A program made the position numbers and the translations under genes. Source: Formosa haliotis (GTDB lineage Bacteria > Bacteroidota > Bacteroidia > Flavobacteriales > Flavobacteriaceae). Taken from it: a DNA stretch of 64,000 nt. This document shows, one piece after another, positions 28,848 through 38,363 of this stretch (the first letter of the stretch is position 1; each line of letters begins with the position of its first letter). The DNA is taken from assembly GCF_001685485.1 (NCBI RefSeq), contig NZ_BDEL01000001.1, positions 858,501 to 922,500 of the forward strand, in the 5' to 3' direction. The notes beneath the pieces are model-generated. The model saw only the letters and a program-made list of their open reading frames with translations. It was not told where the DNA came from and searched no databases.

Positions 28848-29392
28848 GTTACGTTATTATTGCATTATTTCATATGATTTTTGTCAGGTTTAGACACGTG
28901 TTTTTGCGGTATTCACCTAATAATCATGTAACAATGTAATAATTTAGAAATGTATTAATGTAACAATTATCCCCTCGATTCACGACTCACTACTAACGAC
29001 TAAGGACAACTCACGATTTACGATGCAGAGATTTGAAGATTTGAAGATTTGAAAATGTAACATATTAACTCCAATTCACGATTCACGATTTCCGATTCAC
29101 AATTCACTAATAACTACCAACTAAAAAAAAGATTGCCGCGCTCCTCACTGTTCCGCTCGCAATGACGTTATCCAAACAACTTCTCCTTCCGATTCACGAC
29201 TCACCGACAACGATTAACGATTAACGATTCACTAAAAACTAAAGACTAACAACTAAGAACTCCCGATTCACGATACACGTCTCCCGACTCACAATTCACT
29301 AATAACTATTAACTAAATACTAACAACTAAGAACCCCCGATTCACGTCTCACGATTCACTAATAACTAAAGATTAAAGACTACCAAAAAATC
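28848..29392. repeat. Intergenic tract of heptad repeats and a half REP-like element
   Basis: Mostly degenerate 7-bp repeats of the GATTCAC and CTAACAA types (about 28975-29390), with a short (AGATTTGA)3 run near 29030. A right-hand half of the REP-like palindrome (GATTGCCGCG...CGCAATGACG) lies at about 29132-29166. No gene is seen. Confidence 0.7.
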
Positions 29393-30412
29393 CTACTCCA
29401 ATACAGAGATCCATTTTGCTTTTACAACCTCCCAGTCATAAGTTTCAACTTTCGCTCGGGCTTGCTTCGTTAATTTTACGACTAATTCTGGTTGATCTTT
29501 TAATCGATTAATGGCTTCAACAAAAGCATCAGCATCATTGGGAGGAACTAAGAGACCGTCTTGTTCATGATCGATTAAAAACGGCATCCCTCCTACATTT
29601 GTAGAGATTACTGGCAAACCTAAAGCCATAGCTTCTATCACACTTACTGGCATATTGTCGAAGTTCGTGGTGTTAATAAAAACATTATAATCTTGGGCTA
29701 AAGTAGTCCATTTTTGTTTGGTGAGTTTCCCGGTAAATGTAACAAAAAGACCTAGAGTATCTGCATATGCTTTCACTTCAGATATCGATCCATCGGTATC
29801 TGGTCCCACCATACACAATTCGGCCTTGTGGCCTGTATCTAAAAGTTTTTTTAATATATCAATCGCTAATTTCGGATTATAAATCGTAGAAAATGAACGT
29901 ACCCATAATAATTTTATTACGGCTATAGGTTTAGATTGAAACAGATAATTTTCTATTTGCAAACTATTAGGGATATATACCACATTTGTATACCCATGAG
30001 TTTTAAATACCGATTCCAAATACCGAGATGGAGACACTAACGCTTTAGCAGGTTGAAATAGCAGCTTACATAATTTAGGATTACGCGTTAAGCGCTGTGG
30101 TAAATTTCCACCATGCAAAATAGGGATATATGGCAACCTAATAAAACGACACACCTGACTTACAACTAGAGCATAATAAAAATTCTGCGTACTATAAGTA
30201 TCTATTAAAGCATAATCCCTTTTAGGTCCATATTTAAATGTACTTAAAACCATATCTAAAATACGGCGTCCTTTATTTAGGTATGCCGACTTGCACAACA
30301 CGTTAAACCCTTCCCGTTCTAGTGCTACCGACAAGCCTTTCATATATGACACATTGGTCTTAGTACTGCTTAAGTTGTTGCCTAAGTATAGGACGTTTTT
30401 TTTCATGTACAA
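29393..30412 (-). CDS. Glycosyltransferase family 4 protein
   Basis: 339 residues, GT-B fold. The C-terminal half carries the GT4 signature FDNMPVSVIEAMALGLPVIS (the first and last E of an E-x7-E-like motif are partly replaced) followed by TNVGGMPFLI. It probably adds one sugar to the lipid-linked repeat unit in the cytoplasm. The start overlaps the end of the upstream ligase-like gene by about 50 bases; ATG codons at 30412 and 30406 are equally good. Confidence 0.88.
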   Translation of the reverse strand: MYMKKNVLYLGNNLSSTKTNVSYMKGLSVALEREGFNVLCKSAYLNKGRRILDMVLSTFKYGPKRDYALIDTYSTQNFYYALVVSQVCRFIRLPYIPILHGGNLPQRLTRNPKLCKLLFQPAKALVSPSRYLESVFKTHGYTNVVYIPNSLQIENYLFQSKPIAVIKLLWVRSFSTIYNPKLAIDILKKLLDTGHKAELCMVGPDTDGSISEVKAYADTLGLFVTFTGKLTKQKWTTLAQDYNVFINTTNFDNMPVSVIEAMALGLPVISTNVGGMPFLIDHEQDGLLVPPNDADAFVEAINRLKDQPELVVKLTKQARAKVETYDWEVVKAKWISVLE

Positions 30413-31748
30413 TGTTTAATAAGGATAAGCCATAAATAAAACCTGGAGCCGCAATACGCATGGCAGAATGATTTATGGTAGCAAACCAAAAAATTAAAAA
30501 AGAATAAAATAAAAGATTTCCTTTATGCTGTGTTCTATAAATAAGAGGTATTGTTATTAATAAAACTAAAATAATGATACCGAAAACACCATGCTCGGAA
30601 AATAAACGACTTACCTCATTATGCGATGCTATAACTTGCCCTTCCTCCTCTAACCGTACTTGTTTCATACCATTAGCACCAACGCCTAAAAACGGATGAT
30701 GTAAAAACCCTTCAAATTCTCTAACAAATAAATCAACGCGGCCAGTAGAGGCATCTTCCTTTTCTCTACCAATGGCATCTTTATTAGTATAACGATTTTC
30801 TATTAAACCATCTGTTTGGTTAGCCGCTATTACCCATGTTATCATAACCCCAACGAACAATAGAACCAAAGCTCCTAATATTTGTTGACGTTGTTTAAAA
30901 CGGGAGCGACCATAAAACACCACTAAAAATCCTATCATCATCATAACCGCTGCTATTACCCCACCCCTACTGAAAGTCACCAGAGCCCTAAATGAAACCA
31001 ATGCAAGTAATACTAAATTAAATATTTTTAAAAATACCGTTGGCGATTTTAAAAAGAAACGAACGGTAAGAGCAACCATACCTAAGCCTAACAAGGTAGA
31101 TACCTGATTAGGTCCATAGCCACCAGAAGCCGCAAAGTTAGATCCCGTACCTTGTAATACCTCTTTTATACTCGGGTTATACAGAAACAGGTAAACCATC
31201 ATAGCAATAATAGGAAAGCTCATACAGGCTAAAACTTGAAGTAATTGCTCCTGACTTAAACGTTTATCGTAACAAAACAAAGCAGAAGCTCCTAAACACA
31301 CCGGACCACTAAGGACGAAGGCTATAGATTTTCTAAAATTTAAATCGTAACCTAAAGTCATCGATGCGACTAGTACCGAGGGTAATAACAAAATAAGATA
31401 AATAAAATAAGGATAACTTTTACCTGATACCCCATTAAAAAACATCCCCATTAGAACTAATAAAATAATATAGTATTTAGAAAACTCATAGAACAAGCCT
31501 CCGCCTGTCATTCTAAAAAAAGATTCTGCGGCTGCAATATAGGCACAACCAAACAAGACCCACATCGTCTTAGCTACATTAGGAACAAAAATAATTTTCC
31601 CAATAAAAAACAAGGCGGTTATGGTAAAATATAAATTTGAAAACATCGGTATAAAATATACTCCTACACCAATAAACAAATGCATAACCACCAAGGCCAC
31701 ATACAAATCGTTAGTAAATCTATATTTTTTAGTTCTATTGTGTCTCAT
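30360..31748 (-). CDS. O-antigen ligase / polymerase-like membrane protein
   Basis: 462 residues with about 10-12 transmembrane helices. A large periplasmic loop carries HPFLGVGANGMKQV and a following SHNEVSRLFSEHGVFG, the typical pattern of Wzy_C/WaaL proteins. It either ligates finished polysaccharide to lipid A-core or polymerises repeat units. With a Wzm/Wzt exporter in the same locus and no Wzx flippase found, a ligase role is more likely. It is 4 bases after the upstream glycosyltransferase gene. Confidence 0.85.
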   Translation of the reverse strand: MRHNRTKKYRFTNDLYVALVVMHLFIGVGVYFIPMFSNLYFTITALFFIGKIIFVPNVAKTMWVLFGCAYIAAAESFFRMTGGGLFYEFSKYYIILLVLMGMFFNGVSGKSYPYFIYLILLLPSVLVASMTLGYDLNFRKSIAFVLSGPVCLGASALFCYDKRLSQEQLLQVLACMSFPIIAMMVYLFLYNPSIKEVLQGTGSNFAASGGYGPNQVSTLLGLGMVALTVRFFLKSPTVFLKIFNLVLLALVSFRALVTFSRGGVIAAVMMMIGFLVVFYGRSRFKQRQQILGALVLLFVGVMITWVIAANQTDGLIENRYTNKDAIGREKEDASTGRVDLFVREFEGFLHHPFLGVGANGMKQVRLEEEGQVIASHNEVSRLFSEHGVFGIIILVLLITIPLIYRTQHKGNLLFYSFLIFWFATINHSAMRIAAPGFIYGLSLLNIVHEKKRPILRQQLKQY

Positions 31749-31752
31749 TTCG

Positions 31753-32853
31753 TTATAGTGTCCACTGTCTATATACTTGCAATACGTGTTTTAATGCTCC
31801 CGCTTTAGAATAACGCTTCTTAACAAAATGATGTAAAGCCACACTAGAATTTAAACGCCATTGTTTATCTTCAATTACTTTAATTAAAGTTACTGCCAAA
31901 CTGTTTGCATCAGAGGCAGGAACTAATCGCCCTATATTTGTATTCACAATCACCCGATTACAATCACCAACATCAGTAGCTATCACAGGTAATTCTGCAA
32001 ACCCATATTCTAAAAGCGCCAAAGGTAAACCTTCAGATTTAGATGACAACACCCCAATATCCATATGCTTTAAAATAGCCGATACATCTGGGCAACTCCC
32101 ATAAAAATAGATCTGTTTTTCTAAGCCCAACCGCCTTACTTCGGTATAAACCTGTTTAGCATAGTCGTCATTAAAATCTTTTCCTACGCAATGTAAGGTC
32201 CAATCCGGATGTATTTCAAGCACTTGATTAAAAGCATTCACTAAATTAATATGGTCTTTTTGTGGTCGTAAATTTGCTAAACAGACTATACGTTTACCTG
32301 GCTCGCCATACAACTTCGTTTCTAATGCACAGCTTTGTAAAGTCACAAAATTAGCCACTACCTCAACTTGTTTACAGTGTAATTGCCTTTTATCCCATTG
32401 CCCCAAAGTTTCATTAACCGCAAAAATGGCATAAAATAATCGAGAACACGCCTTTAACATTTTTTTGGGGCGTTCTTCAACAAATTGACTATTTCCGTAG
32501 TGATCATGCCACACGAACTGTACTTTAGGAAAATATAATTTTAAAAGAGTAGCTATAAAAAAAGAAGAGGCATGCGCATGAACAATGGTTATTTGTTCCT
32601 GTTTCACATAAGCAACTAATCGCTTTACAGCAGATACATCTAAGGTTTTGGTTCTTTTTAAGAACAAATAACCAACACTAGAATCCAAACTTGCTTTTAA
32701 TAATCCTTCTGCTCGTGTAGTACATAAATAAGAACCATTTACCTCTGTAACTAGGGCATTTGCCAAGTTCACAGCCATACGTTCCGCGCCTCCGGCTTCT
32801 AAGGTGTCTATAAGTTGCAATACTCTCAATGCGAGTTCTATATTTTTGGGCAT
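31753..32853 (-). CDS. Glycosyltransferase family 4 protein
   Basis: About 366 residues from the ATG at 32853. The frame reaches back to a GTG at 32913, but those codons run up to a REP-like element, and the GT4 N-terminus (VLQLIDTLEAGGAERMAVNLAN) starts properly at the ATG. The C-terminal motif SKSEGLPLALLEYGFAELPVIATDVGD is the donor-binding E-x7-E signature. It is part of the surface polysaccharide locus; donor and acceptor are unknown. Confidence 0.9.
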   Translation of the reverse strand: MPKNIELALRVLQLIDTLEAGGAERMAVNLANALVTEVNGSYLCTTRAEGLLKASLDSSVGYLFLKRTKTLDVSAVKRLVAYVKQEQITIVHAHASSFFIATLLKLYFPKVQFVWHDHYGNSQFVEERPKKMLKACSRLFYAIFAVNETLGQWDKRQLHCKQVEVVANFVTLQSCALETKLYGEPGKRIVCLANLRPQKDHINLVNAFNQVLEIHPDWTLHCVGKDFNDDYAKQVYTEVRRLGLEKQIYFYGSCPDVSAILKHMDIGVLSSKSEGLPLALLEYGFAELPVIATDVGDCNRVIVNTNIGRLVPASDANSLAVTLIKVIEDKQWRLNSSVALHHFVKKRYSKAGALKHVLQVYRQWTL

Positions 32854-32913
32854 GAAAGTACTAAAATATTCGGACTTATATGAACGAAACTGAACGACAT
32901 TTTGTGAAGACAC

Positions 32914-33653
32914 AACCGAAGCAATCCATCGTCATTACAAAGGAGGAACGATTGAAATAATCTGTTGAATCAGAACTCCAATCAAGAGATTGCTTCGGTG
33001 CCCTCGCAATGACGGGAAGTACTTGTCATGCAGAGCAGAGAGCAACGTAGCGAAGCATCTATGCCCTACCAATAAAACCACAATACAAGGTATATACAAC
33101 CGAAGTAAATTATTATACTGAAACTTCTAACCTAGCCCCACCGTCATTACGAAGGAGGCACGACTGAAGTAATCTGTAACATTAGAAATCAGATTTATAA
33201 GATTGCTTCGCTAAGCTCGCAATGACGTTCTAACAACTAAAAACTAAGATCTAAGATCTAAGAACCAGGAGTAAAGAGTAAAGACAACACACGAATAATA
33301 AAGTATTGGGTATAGAGTATTTAGTATTGAGAATCGTGCTAACAACTAAGAACTACCAACTATTCACGAACCCCACTGTCATTACGAAGGAGGCACGACT
33401 GAAGTAATCTTTTAAATTAGAACTCCAATCATGAGATTGCTTCGGTGCCCTCGCAATGACGGGAAGTACTTGTCATTCAGAACGGAGAACAACGATGTGA
33501 AGCATCTATGCCCTACCAATAAAACCATAATACAAGGGATACACAACCGAAGTAATCTTTTGAATCAGAACTCCAAACATGAGATTGCATGGGTACCCAC
33601 AATGACGTACAAAACATGGTAGAGCCTGCTGTTATGATCGTAGGAAAGACAGA
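32914..33653. repeat. Cluster of REP-like palindromic elements
   Basis: Three full elements at 32930-33014, 33142-33227 and 33378-33461, about 84-86 bp each. Each has a left arm CGTCATTACGAAGGAGG-like and a right arm GATTGCTTCG...CTCGCAATGACG that are imperfect reverse complements. A partial copy lies at about 33543-33606. Between them is a second motif (TTGTCAT..AGAGCAGAGAGCAACG...GAAGCATCT) at about 33022-33060 and 33467-33510, plus heptad tracts. No gene is supported here. Confidence 0.8.
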
Positions 33654-34574
33654 TTACCCCAGCCCTTGTATCATATTTTGTAAACCTTGTTCTAAAGCGG
33701 TTAAGTCACGATTTAAAACCTGTTTCATTTTAGTAGTATCAGGACAGCGCCTGCGCATGTCTCCTTCTTCCAAAGCAGGAAGGTGAATAATTTTAGAATC
33801 AGATTGTGCAACCTTAATTATAGTTTGTGCCAGATCTAAAATCGTCATTTCTTTATCGTTACCAATATTTAAAACATCATTTATATAAAGTTCTCCTTCT
33901 AAAGTTTTTATACAAGTTTCCACCGTATCATCTATATAACAAAAAGAACGGGTTTGTAAACCGTCTCCATGAATGGTAATCGGTTCCCCTTTTAGTGCGG
34001 ACTTTAAAAATCGAGGGACTACAAAATCATCACTCTGTTGAGGACCATAGGTATTAAAAAAACGAAAAATAGTATACGATAAATCAAATTCATTTCGATA
34101 GGCCTTACAAAAAGCTTCTCCTGCATTCTTAACTATGGCATAAGGTAACCTGGAATTTAAGGGTGTTGTATTTTCATGCTGTGGTACTTCAAACGGTTCT
34201 CCATAAACTTCAGAAGAACTGGAGTAGAACACACGCTTAACCCCCGTGTTTTTAGAGAGAGATAAGATGTGTTTAATCCCTTCTAAATCTTCTAGCACTG
34301 CTATAGGATGTTCTAACGTACGCTTCACCCCTACTACGGCTGCGAAATGAAACACATAATCAAAATTATAACGCCCAAAAACAGCAACAATATCATTATA
34401 ATCGTTCACATTGGCTTTAATAAACGTTACATTGGGTAATTGAGGTATATGTGTTTTTACCCCTGTAGATAAATTATCTAGTATAACTATTTTATAATCT
34501 GATTTTTTTGCTAAAAGAGATGCTAAACGACTTCCAATATTTCCGGCACCGCCGGTTATTAGTATAATGGGCAT
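33654..34574 (-). CDS. NAD-dependent nucleotide-sugar epimerase/dehydratase
   Basis: 306 residues, extended short-chain dehydrogenase. The NAD-binding motif GGAGNIGSRLA lies at residues 7-17, SSSSEVYGEP holds the catalytic Ser/Thr region, and YAIVKN holds the Tyr-x3-Lys pair. Downstream RFFNTYGPQQ and the C-terminal substrate-binding segment place it near UDP-glucose 4-epimerases, UDP-xylose synthases and dTDP-glucose dehydratases. It makes a nucleotide sugar for the polysaccharide; the substrate cannot be fixed. Repeat clusters lie on both sides. Confidence 0.88.
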   Translation of the reverse strand: MPIILITGGAGNIGSRLASLLAKKSDYKIVILDNLSTGVKTHIPQLPNVTFIKANVNDYNDIVAVFGRYNFDYVFHFAAVVGVKRTLEHPIAVLEDLEGIKHILSLSKNTGVKRVFYSSSSEVYGEPFEVPQHENTTPLNSRLPYAIVKNAGEAFCKAYRNEFDLSYTIFRFFNTYGPQQSDDFVVPRFLKSALKGEPITIHGDGLQTRSFCYIDDTVETCIKTLEGELYINDVLNIGNDKEMTILDLAQTIIKVAQSDSKIIHLPALEEGDMRRRCPDTTKMKQVLNRDLTALEQGLQNMIQGLG

Positions 34575-34646
34575 ATTGTGATTAATTAGGAGGTTTTTAA
34601 AGAGGGGCTAAGATACATATTATATTAACTTGTCCAACAAACCTCA

Positions 34647-36207
34647 ACTTCATTACGAGAGAGGTACAACCGAAGCAATCCCACGTCATTACGAGGAGGT
34701 ACGACGAAGTAATCTGTTACATTAGAACTACAATTAAAAAGATTGCTTCACTACGTTCGCAATGACGAATCCTAACGTCACTACAAGAGAAGCACAACCG
34801 AAGCAATCCTACGTCATTACAAGGAGGTGCGACGAAGTAATCTGTACTCATTGGAACTACAATTAGAAAGATTGCCGCGCTACGCTCGTAATGACGTATA
34901 AAAAATCAGTATATTAAACTATGAAAACTTCATACGTATACTTTATGACGAATAAAAACAACACCGTAATTTATGTTGGTGTAACGTCTAATTTAAAACG
35001 ACGTGTGTTCCAACATAAGTCAAAGACCTATAAAGGCTTTACAAGCAAATACAATTGTGATAAATTAGTCTATTTTGAAATATTTCAGGACATCAAATTG
35101 GCCATAGCCAGAGAAAAACAAATAAAAGCAGGTAATAGAAAGCGGAAAATCAGTTTAATTACGTCTACAAATCCCAATTGGACAGATTTATCCAACGGGT
35201 GGATATTTGATGTGTAATCTCACGTCATTACAAGAGAAGCAGAACCGAAACAATCCCACGTCATTACGAGGAGGTACGACGAAGTAATCTGTTACATTAG
35301 AACTACAATCAGAAAGATTGCTTCACTACATTCGCAATGACGAATCCCAACGTCATTACAAGAGAAGCACAACCGAAGCAATCCCAACGTCATCGCGAGG
35401 AAGGCACGACCGAAGTGATCTGTCACATTGGAAATACAATTAGAAAGATTGCCTCACTACGTTCGCAATGACGAATCCCAACGTCATTACAAGTGAAGCA
35501 CAACCGAAGTAATCCCTTCGTCATTACGAGGAGGTACGACGAAGTAATCTGTTACATTGGAACTACAATTAAAAAGATTGCTTCACTGCGTTCGCAATGA
35601 CGAATCCCAACGTCATTACAAGAGAAGCACAACCGAAGCAATCCCACGTCATTACGAGGAGGTGCGATGAAGTAATCTGTTACATTGGAACTAAAATTAG
35701 AAAGATTGCTTCACTGCGTTCGCAATGACGAATCCCAACGTCATTACAAGAGAAGCACAACCGAAGCAATCCCACGTCATTACGAGGAGGTGCGATGAAG
35801 TAATCTGTTACATTAGAACTACAATCAGAAAGATTGCTTCACTGCGTTCGCAATGACGAATCTAAACGTCTTTGTGAAGGAAGCACCACGTAGCAATCCC
35901 ACGTCATTACGAGGAAGTACAACGAAGTAATCTGTTACATTAGAACCACAATTAGAAAGATTGCTTCACTACGTTCGTAATGACGAATCTAAACGGCTTT
36001 GCGAAGGAAGCACCACGAAGCAATCTCCCCCATTGGAACTACAATTAGAAGATTGCTTCACTGCGTTCGCAATGACGAATCTAAACGGCTTTGTGAGGAG
36101 GAGAGACGAAGCAATCCCACGTCATTTCGGGGAGGTGCGACGAAGTAATCTGTTACATTTGAACTACAATTAGAAAGATTGCTTCACTGCGTTCGCAATG
36201 ACGAATC
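34647..36207. repeat. REP-like palindrome array, about ten units of about 127 bp
   Basis: Each unit has a half element (CGTCATTACAAGAGAAGC...CGAAGCAATCC, about 36 bp) plus a full imperfect palindrome: left arm CGTCATTACGAGGAGGTACG...GAAGTAATCT, a 30-bp spacer (GTTACATTAGAACTACAAT), right arm AGATTGCTTC...TTCGCAATGACG. The right-arm end recurs near 34765, 34893, 35342, 35472, 35601, 35730, 35856, 35982, 36078 and 36203. The array is interrupted once, by a GIY-YIG gene at 34921-35217. The spacers are conserved, so this is not a CRISPR. Confidence 0.88.
34921..35217 (+). CDS. Small GIY-YIG nuclease-domain protein
   Basis: 98 residues forming one GIY-YIG domain: YVYFMTNKNNTVIYVGVTSN contains the paired Tyr motifs (YVYFM/IYVGV), followed by the conserved Arg in LKRRVFQHK and a Glu in AIAREKQIKAG. 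This is the UPF0213/YhbQ-like minimal form found widely in bacteria. The family uses this fold to cut DNA. It is the only plus-strand gene in the region and is surrounded on both sides by the REP-like palindrome array, starting about 25 bases after one palindrome. The cellular target is unknown. Confidence 0.88.
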   Translation: MKTSYVYFMTNKNNTVIYVGVTSNLKRRVFQHKSKTYKGFTSKYNCDKLVYFEIFQDIKLAIAREKQIKAGNRKRKISLITSTNPNWTDLSNGWIFDV

Positions 36208-36210
36208 ACA

Positions 36211-37344
36211 TCACACATTACTCTCAAAAGTACCATCTAACACTTTAGCAATATCAGATTCTAGCCGATTAAAAGTATACTGCTGCGACCAGTTTAAAGC
36301 CTTTTCTGCCATAACATTTAAATCGTGTTGCTTAAATGTATTTATAAAATGAGATACCGCGGCCTCAAGTTCAGGTTCAACGATAATACCACGTTCGCCA
36401 TAGCCTACCATCCAAGCGACGCAAGATACAGACGTGGTTACAGGAATACATCCAAAAAACATCCCTTCGGCCACAGCTTTTGGCCAGCCTTCACTTTTAG
36501 AGAGTAAAATATTAAAATGAGCCGTTAATAAAGCTTTTTTTACGACCATTTTATCTTGATTTCCATGAACAGTAATCTGCGGTTCTAACCGTTGTGTAGC
36601 AATATAAGCTTCCAACTCCCCTCTCAACGGCCCATCGCCAAATAATTCTAAGCGCGCTGGTATATCGCGTTTATTTAGTTCCTCGATAAATTGAATCGTC
36701 AATAAAGGTCGTTTTCCGGGCACCAACATCCCTGCAAATACAAACACCAGTTCTTTGGTATAATCTTTAGCTTGGAAAACTACCTTTTCTGCGTCGGTAT
36801 AGGTTGCCGAAATAAACGGATATATATTTTTAGTTTCTCCCGGCCATTCCCCATACACCAAAACCTTCATGTTTTTAGTTAGAACTGTATTCCTAAGAAT
36901 AGCCTGTTGCAAACGATAGGTCCAGGGCTGATTGCTGTTAGGGTCCCAATTCCCAGCATATTTAGTTGATTTCTGTTTCGATGGAAATAGAATTTGAGCA
37001 AAACAAGCTACTAAACTCACATTCGCAGGACAACGCAAATGGATGTAGTCTGCCTGTCTCATAACATTTACACATTTAAAAAAAACTATAGGTAATACCA
37101 ATAGGGTTCTTATTATAGCGGCAAACCCCAACAAACTAAAGTTTGGCACAGCAACAAATTTAATATCTTGGTTGTAAGCACAATCTATTGCATCTACTAC
37201 ATTATTTGGTTTTTGAATCCCTACCACAGTAACATCGTTAACGTATCTAGACCATAAGTTCATTTCACGCACATAAGGAGCATATCCATAATAGGTATTA
37301 TCCTTTTTACTGTGTTGTACTAATGTGAAGATTGCTAATTTCAT
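36211..37344 (-). CDS. Glycosyltransferase (GT-B, family 4-like)
   Basis: 377 residues, GT-B fold. The C-terminal nucleotide-sugar domain includes FVFAGMLVPGKRPLL, RLELFGDGPLRGELE and SKSEGWPKAVAEGMFFGCIPV, in which the last block replaces the usual E-x7-E motif. It is part of the polysaccharide locus, 17 bases downstream of a GT2 gene. The stop codon falls 3 bases from the end of the REP-like array. Confidence 0.85.
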   Translation of the reverse strand: MKLAIFTLVQHSKKDNTYYGYAPYVREMNLWSRYVNDVTVVGIQKPNNVVDAIDCAYNQDIKFVAVPNFSLLGFAAIIRTLLVLPIVFFKCVNVMRQADYIHLRCPANVSLVACFAQILFPSKQKSTKYAGNWDPNSNQPWTYRLQQAILRNTVLTKNMKVLVYGEWPGETKNIYPFISATYTDAEKVVFQAKDYTKELVFVFAGMLVPGKRPLLTIQFIEELNKRDIPARLELFGDGPLRGELEAYIATQRLEPQITVHGNQDKMVVKKALLTAHFNILLSKSEGWPKAVAEGMFFGCIPVTTSVSCVAWMVGYGERGIIVEPELEAAVSHFINTFKQHDLNVMAEKALNWSQQYTFNRLESDIAKVLDGTFESNV

Positions 37345-37361
37345 TTATCAAATAATTTTTA

Positions 37362-38357
37362 TTACTGAATACATGGCTTATTAAACAACAACTGCCACCA
37401 ACCGTATACTCGACCTATTCCTTCTGTAAGCATAGCCTTTTTATTTCGAGACAAGACACAACCTAGAAATATTAATACGGTTAATAATAAAGCAGTGGAA
37501 TGCCATTTAAATTTAGATTTCACATGTGGATTAGGATATTTAACTCGCCAAATATACCAACCATTTCTAATCACCATTTGTCCATATTTAAACATATTTG
37601 GGCGCCCTTCTTCAGCATGATAATGACTACATGTTGCTGCAGTATTCACAAATAGTGGTCCATGCTTAGCTATTCGCAAACAAAAATCGGCGTCTTCGTA
37701 CAAGCCATAGCCTTCAAAATAATTAGAAAATGATAAGGCTTTAAAAACAGACATTTTATAAGACGATACTCCCCCCATAAACATTTCTACGTTATAAATC
37801 TTCTTAGTTGGCGGTAAAAACCCAATCGAACGCATATGCGAAAATGATGGCAACCACCCAGGAGGTGCATCTGGTTCTAAACCAAATAACCGGCGGACTT
37901 TAAACCGCGAAGGTTCCTTTCTACACCAATTATCAAAACAAAAATAGTCACCAGTTGATGTAATTTTTTTATTCTGTTCCCAACGAACTTCATTTGTAAT
38001 ATAGCCCCCTACAGCAAGAGCTACAGGATAGACCGCATAGGTCGCTATTATGTTTTTAAAATAATCGGCATCTAAAACGATATCATCATCCAAAAAACAC
38101 ACGATTTCTGAACGTTTACTTACTTTTTCTATACCAAAGTTACGTTGTCTCGTTAAACCACGTTCTTTGGGTTCAACCAGATAATAGCTTAAATTCTTAA
38201 AGTAATTCTCCTCTAGCATAACTCGCGTCTCGTCATTTACAGAGCCATCAACTATGATAATCTCGTCAGGATATAAAGTCTGATTAACCACAGAATTAAG
38301 TAAGGTCAATAATGCTTTCGGGCGCATATAAGTGCAAACAATCAATGTAAATGTCAT
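37362..38357 (-). CDS. Glycosyltransferase family 2 protein
   Basis: 331 residues, GT-A fold. Motifs: LIVCTYMRPKALLTLLNSV at the N-terminus, IIVDGSVND, the DxD-type metal motif in CFLDDDIVLD, and EDADFCLRIAKHG near residue 240. A C-terminal hydrophobic segment (STALLLTVLIFLGCVLS) may anchor it to the membrane. It is in line with the exostosin-like gene 6 bases upstream. Confidence 0.9.
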   Translation of the reverse strand: MTFTLIVCTYMRPKALLTLLNSVVNQTLYPDEIIIVDGSVNDETRVMLEENYFKNLSYYLVEPKERGLTRQRNFGIEKVSKRSEIVCFLDDDIVLDADYFKNIIATYAVYPVALAVGGYITNEVRWEQNKKITSTGDYFCFDNWCRKEPSRFKVRRLFGLEPDAPPGWLPSFSHMRSIGFLPPTKKIYNVEMFMGGVSSYKMSVFKALSFSNYFEGYGLYEDADFCLRIAKHGPLFVNTAATCSHYHAEEGRPNMFKYGQMVIRNGWYIWRVKYPNPHVKSKFKWHSTALLLTVLIFLGCVLSRNKKAMLTEGIGRVYGWWQLLFNKPCIQ

Positions 38358-38363
38358 AGATAA

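Noticed and set aside
33431..33786. Two overlapping plus-strand ORFs of 63 and 65 codons
   Set aside because: They read through REP-like repeats and antisense to the epimerase gene.
35961..36173. 70-codon plus-strand ORF
   Set aside because: It is a translation of the REP-like palindromes themselves, with no family features.
34647..36207. CRISPR-like array
   Set aside because: The spacers between repeats are themselves conserved, the period is about 127 bp, the units are imperfect palindromes and no cas genes are present.
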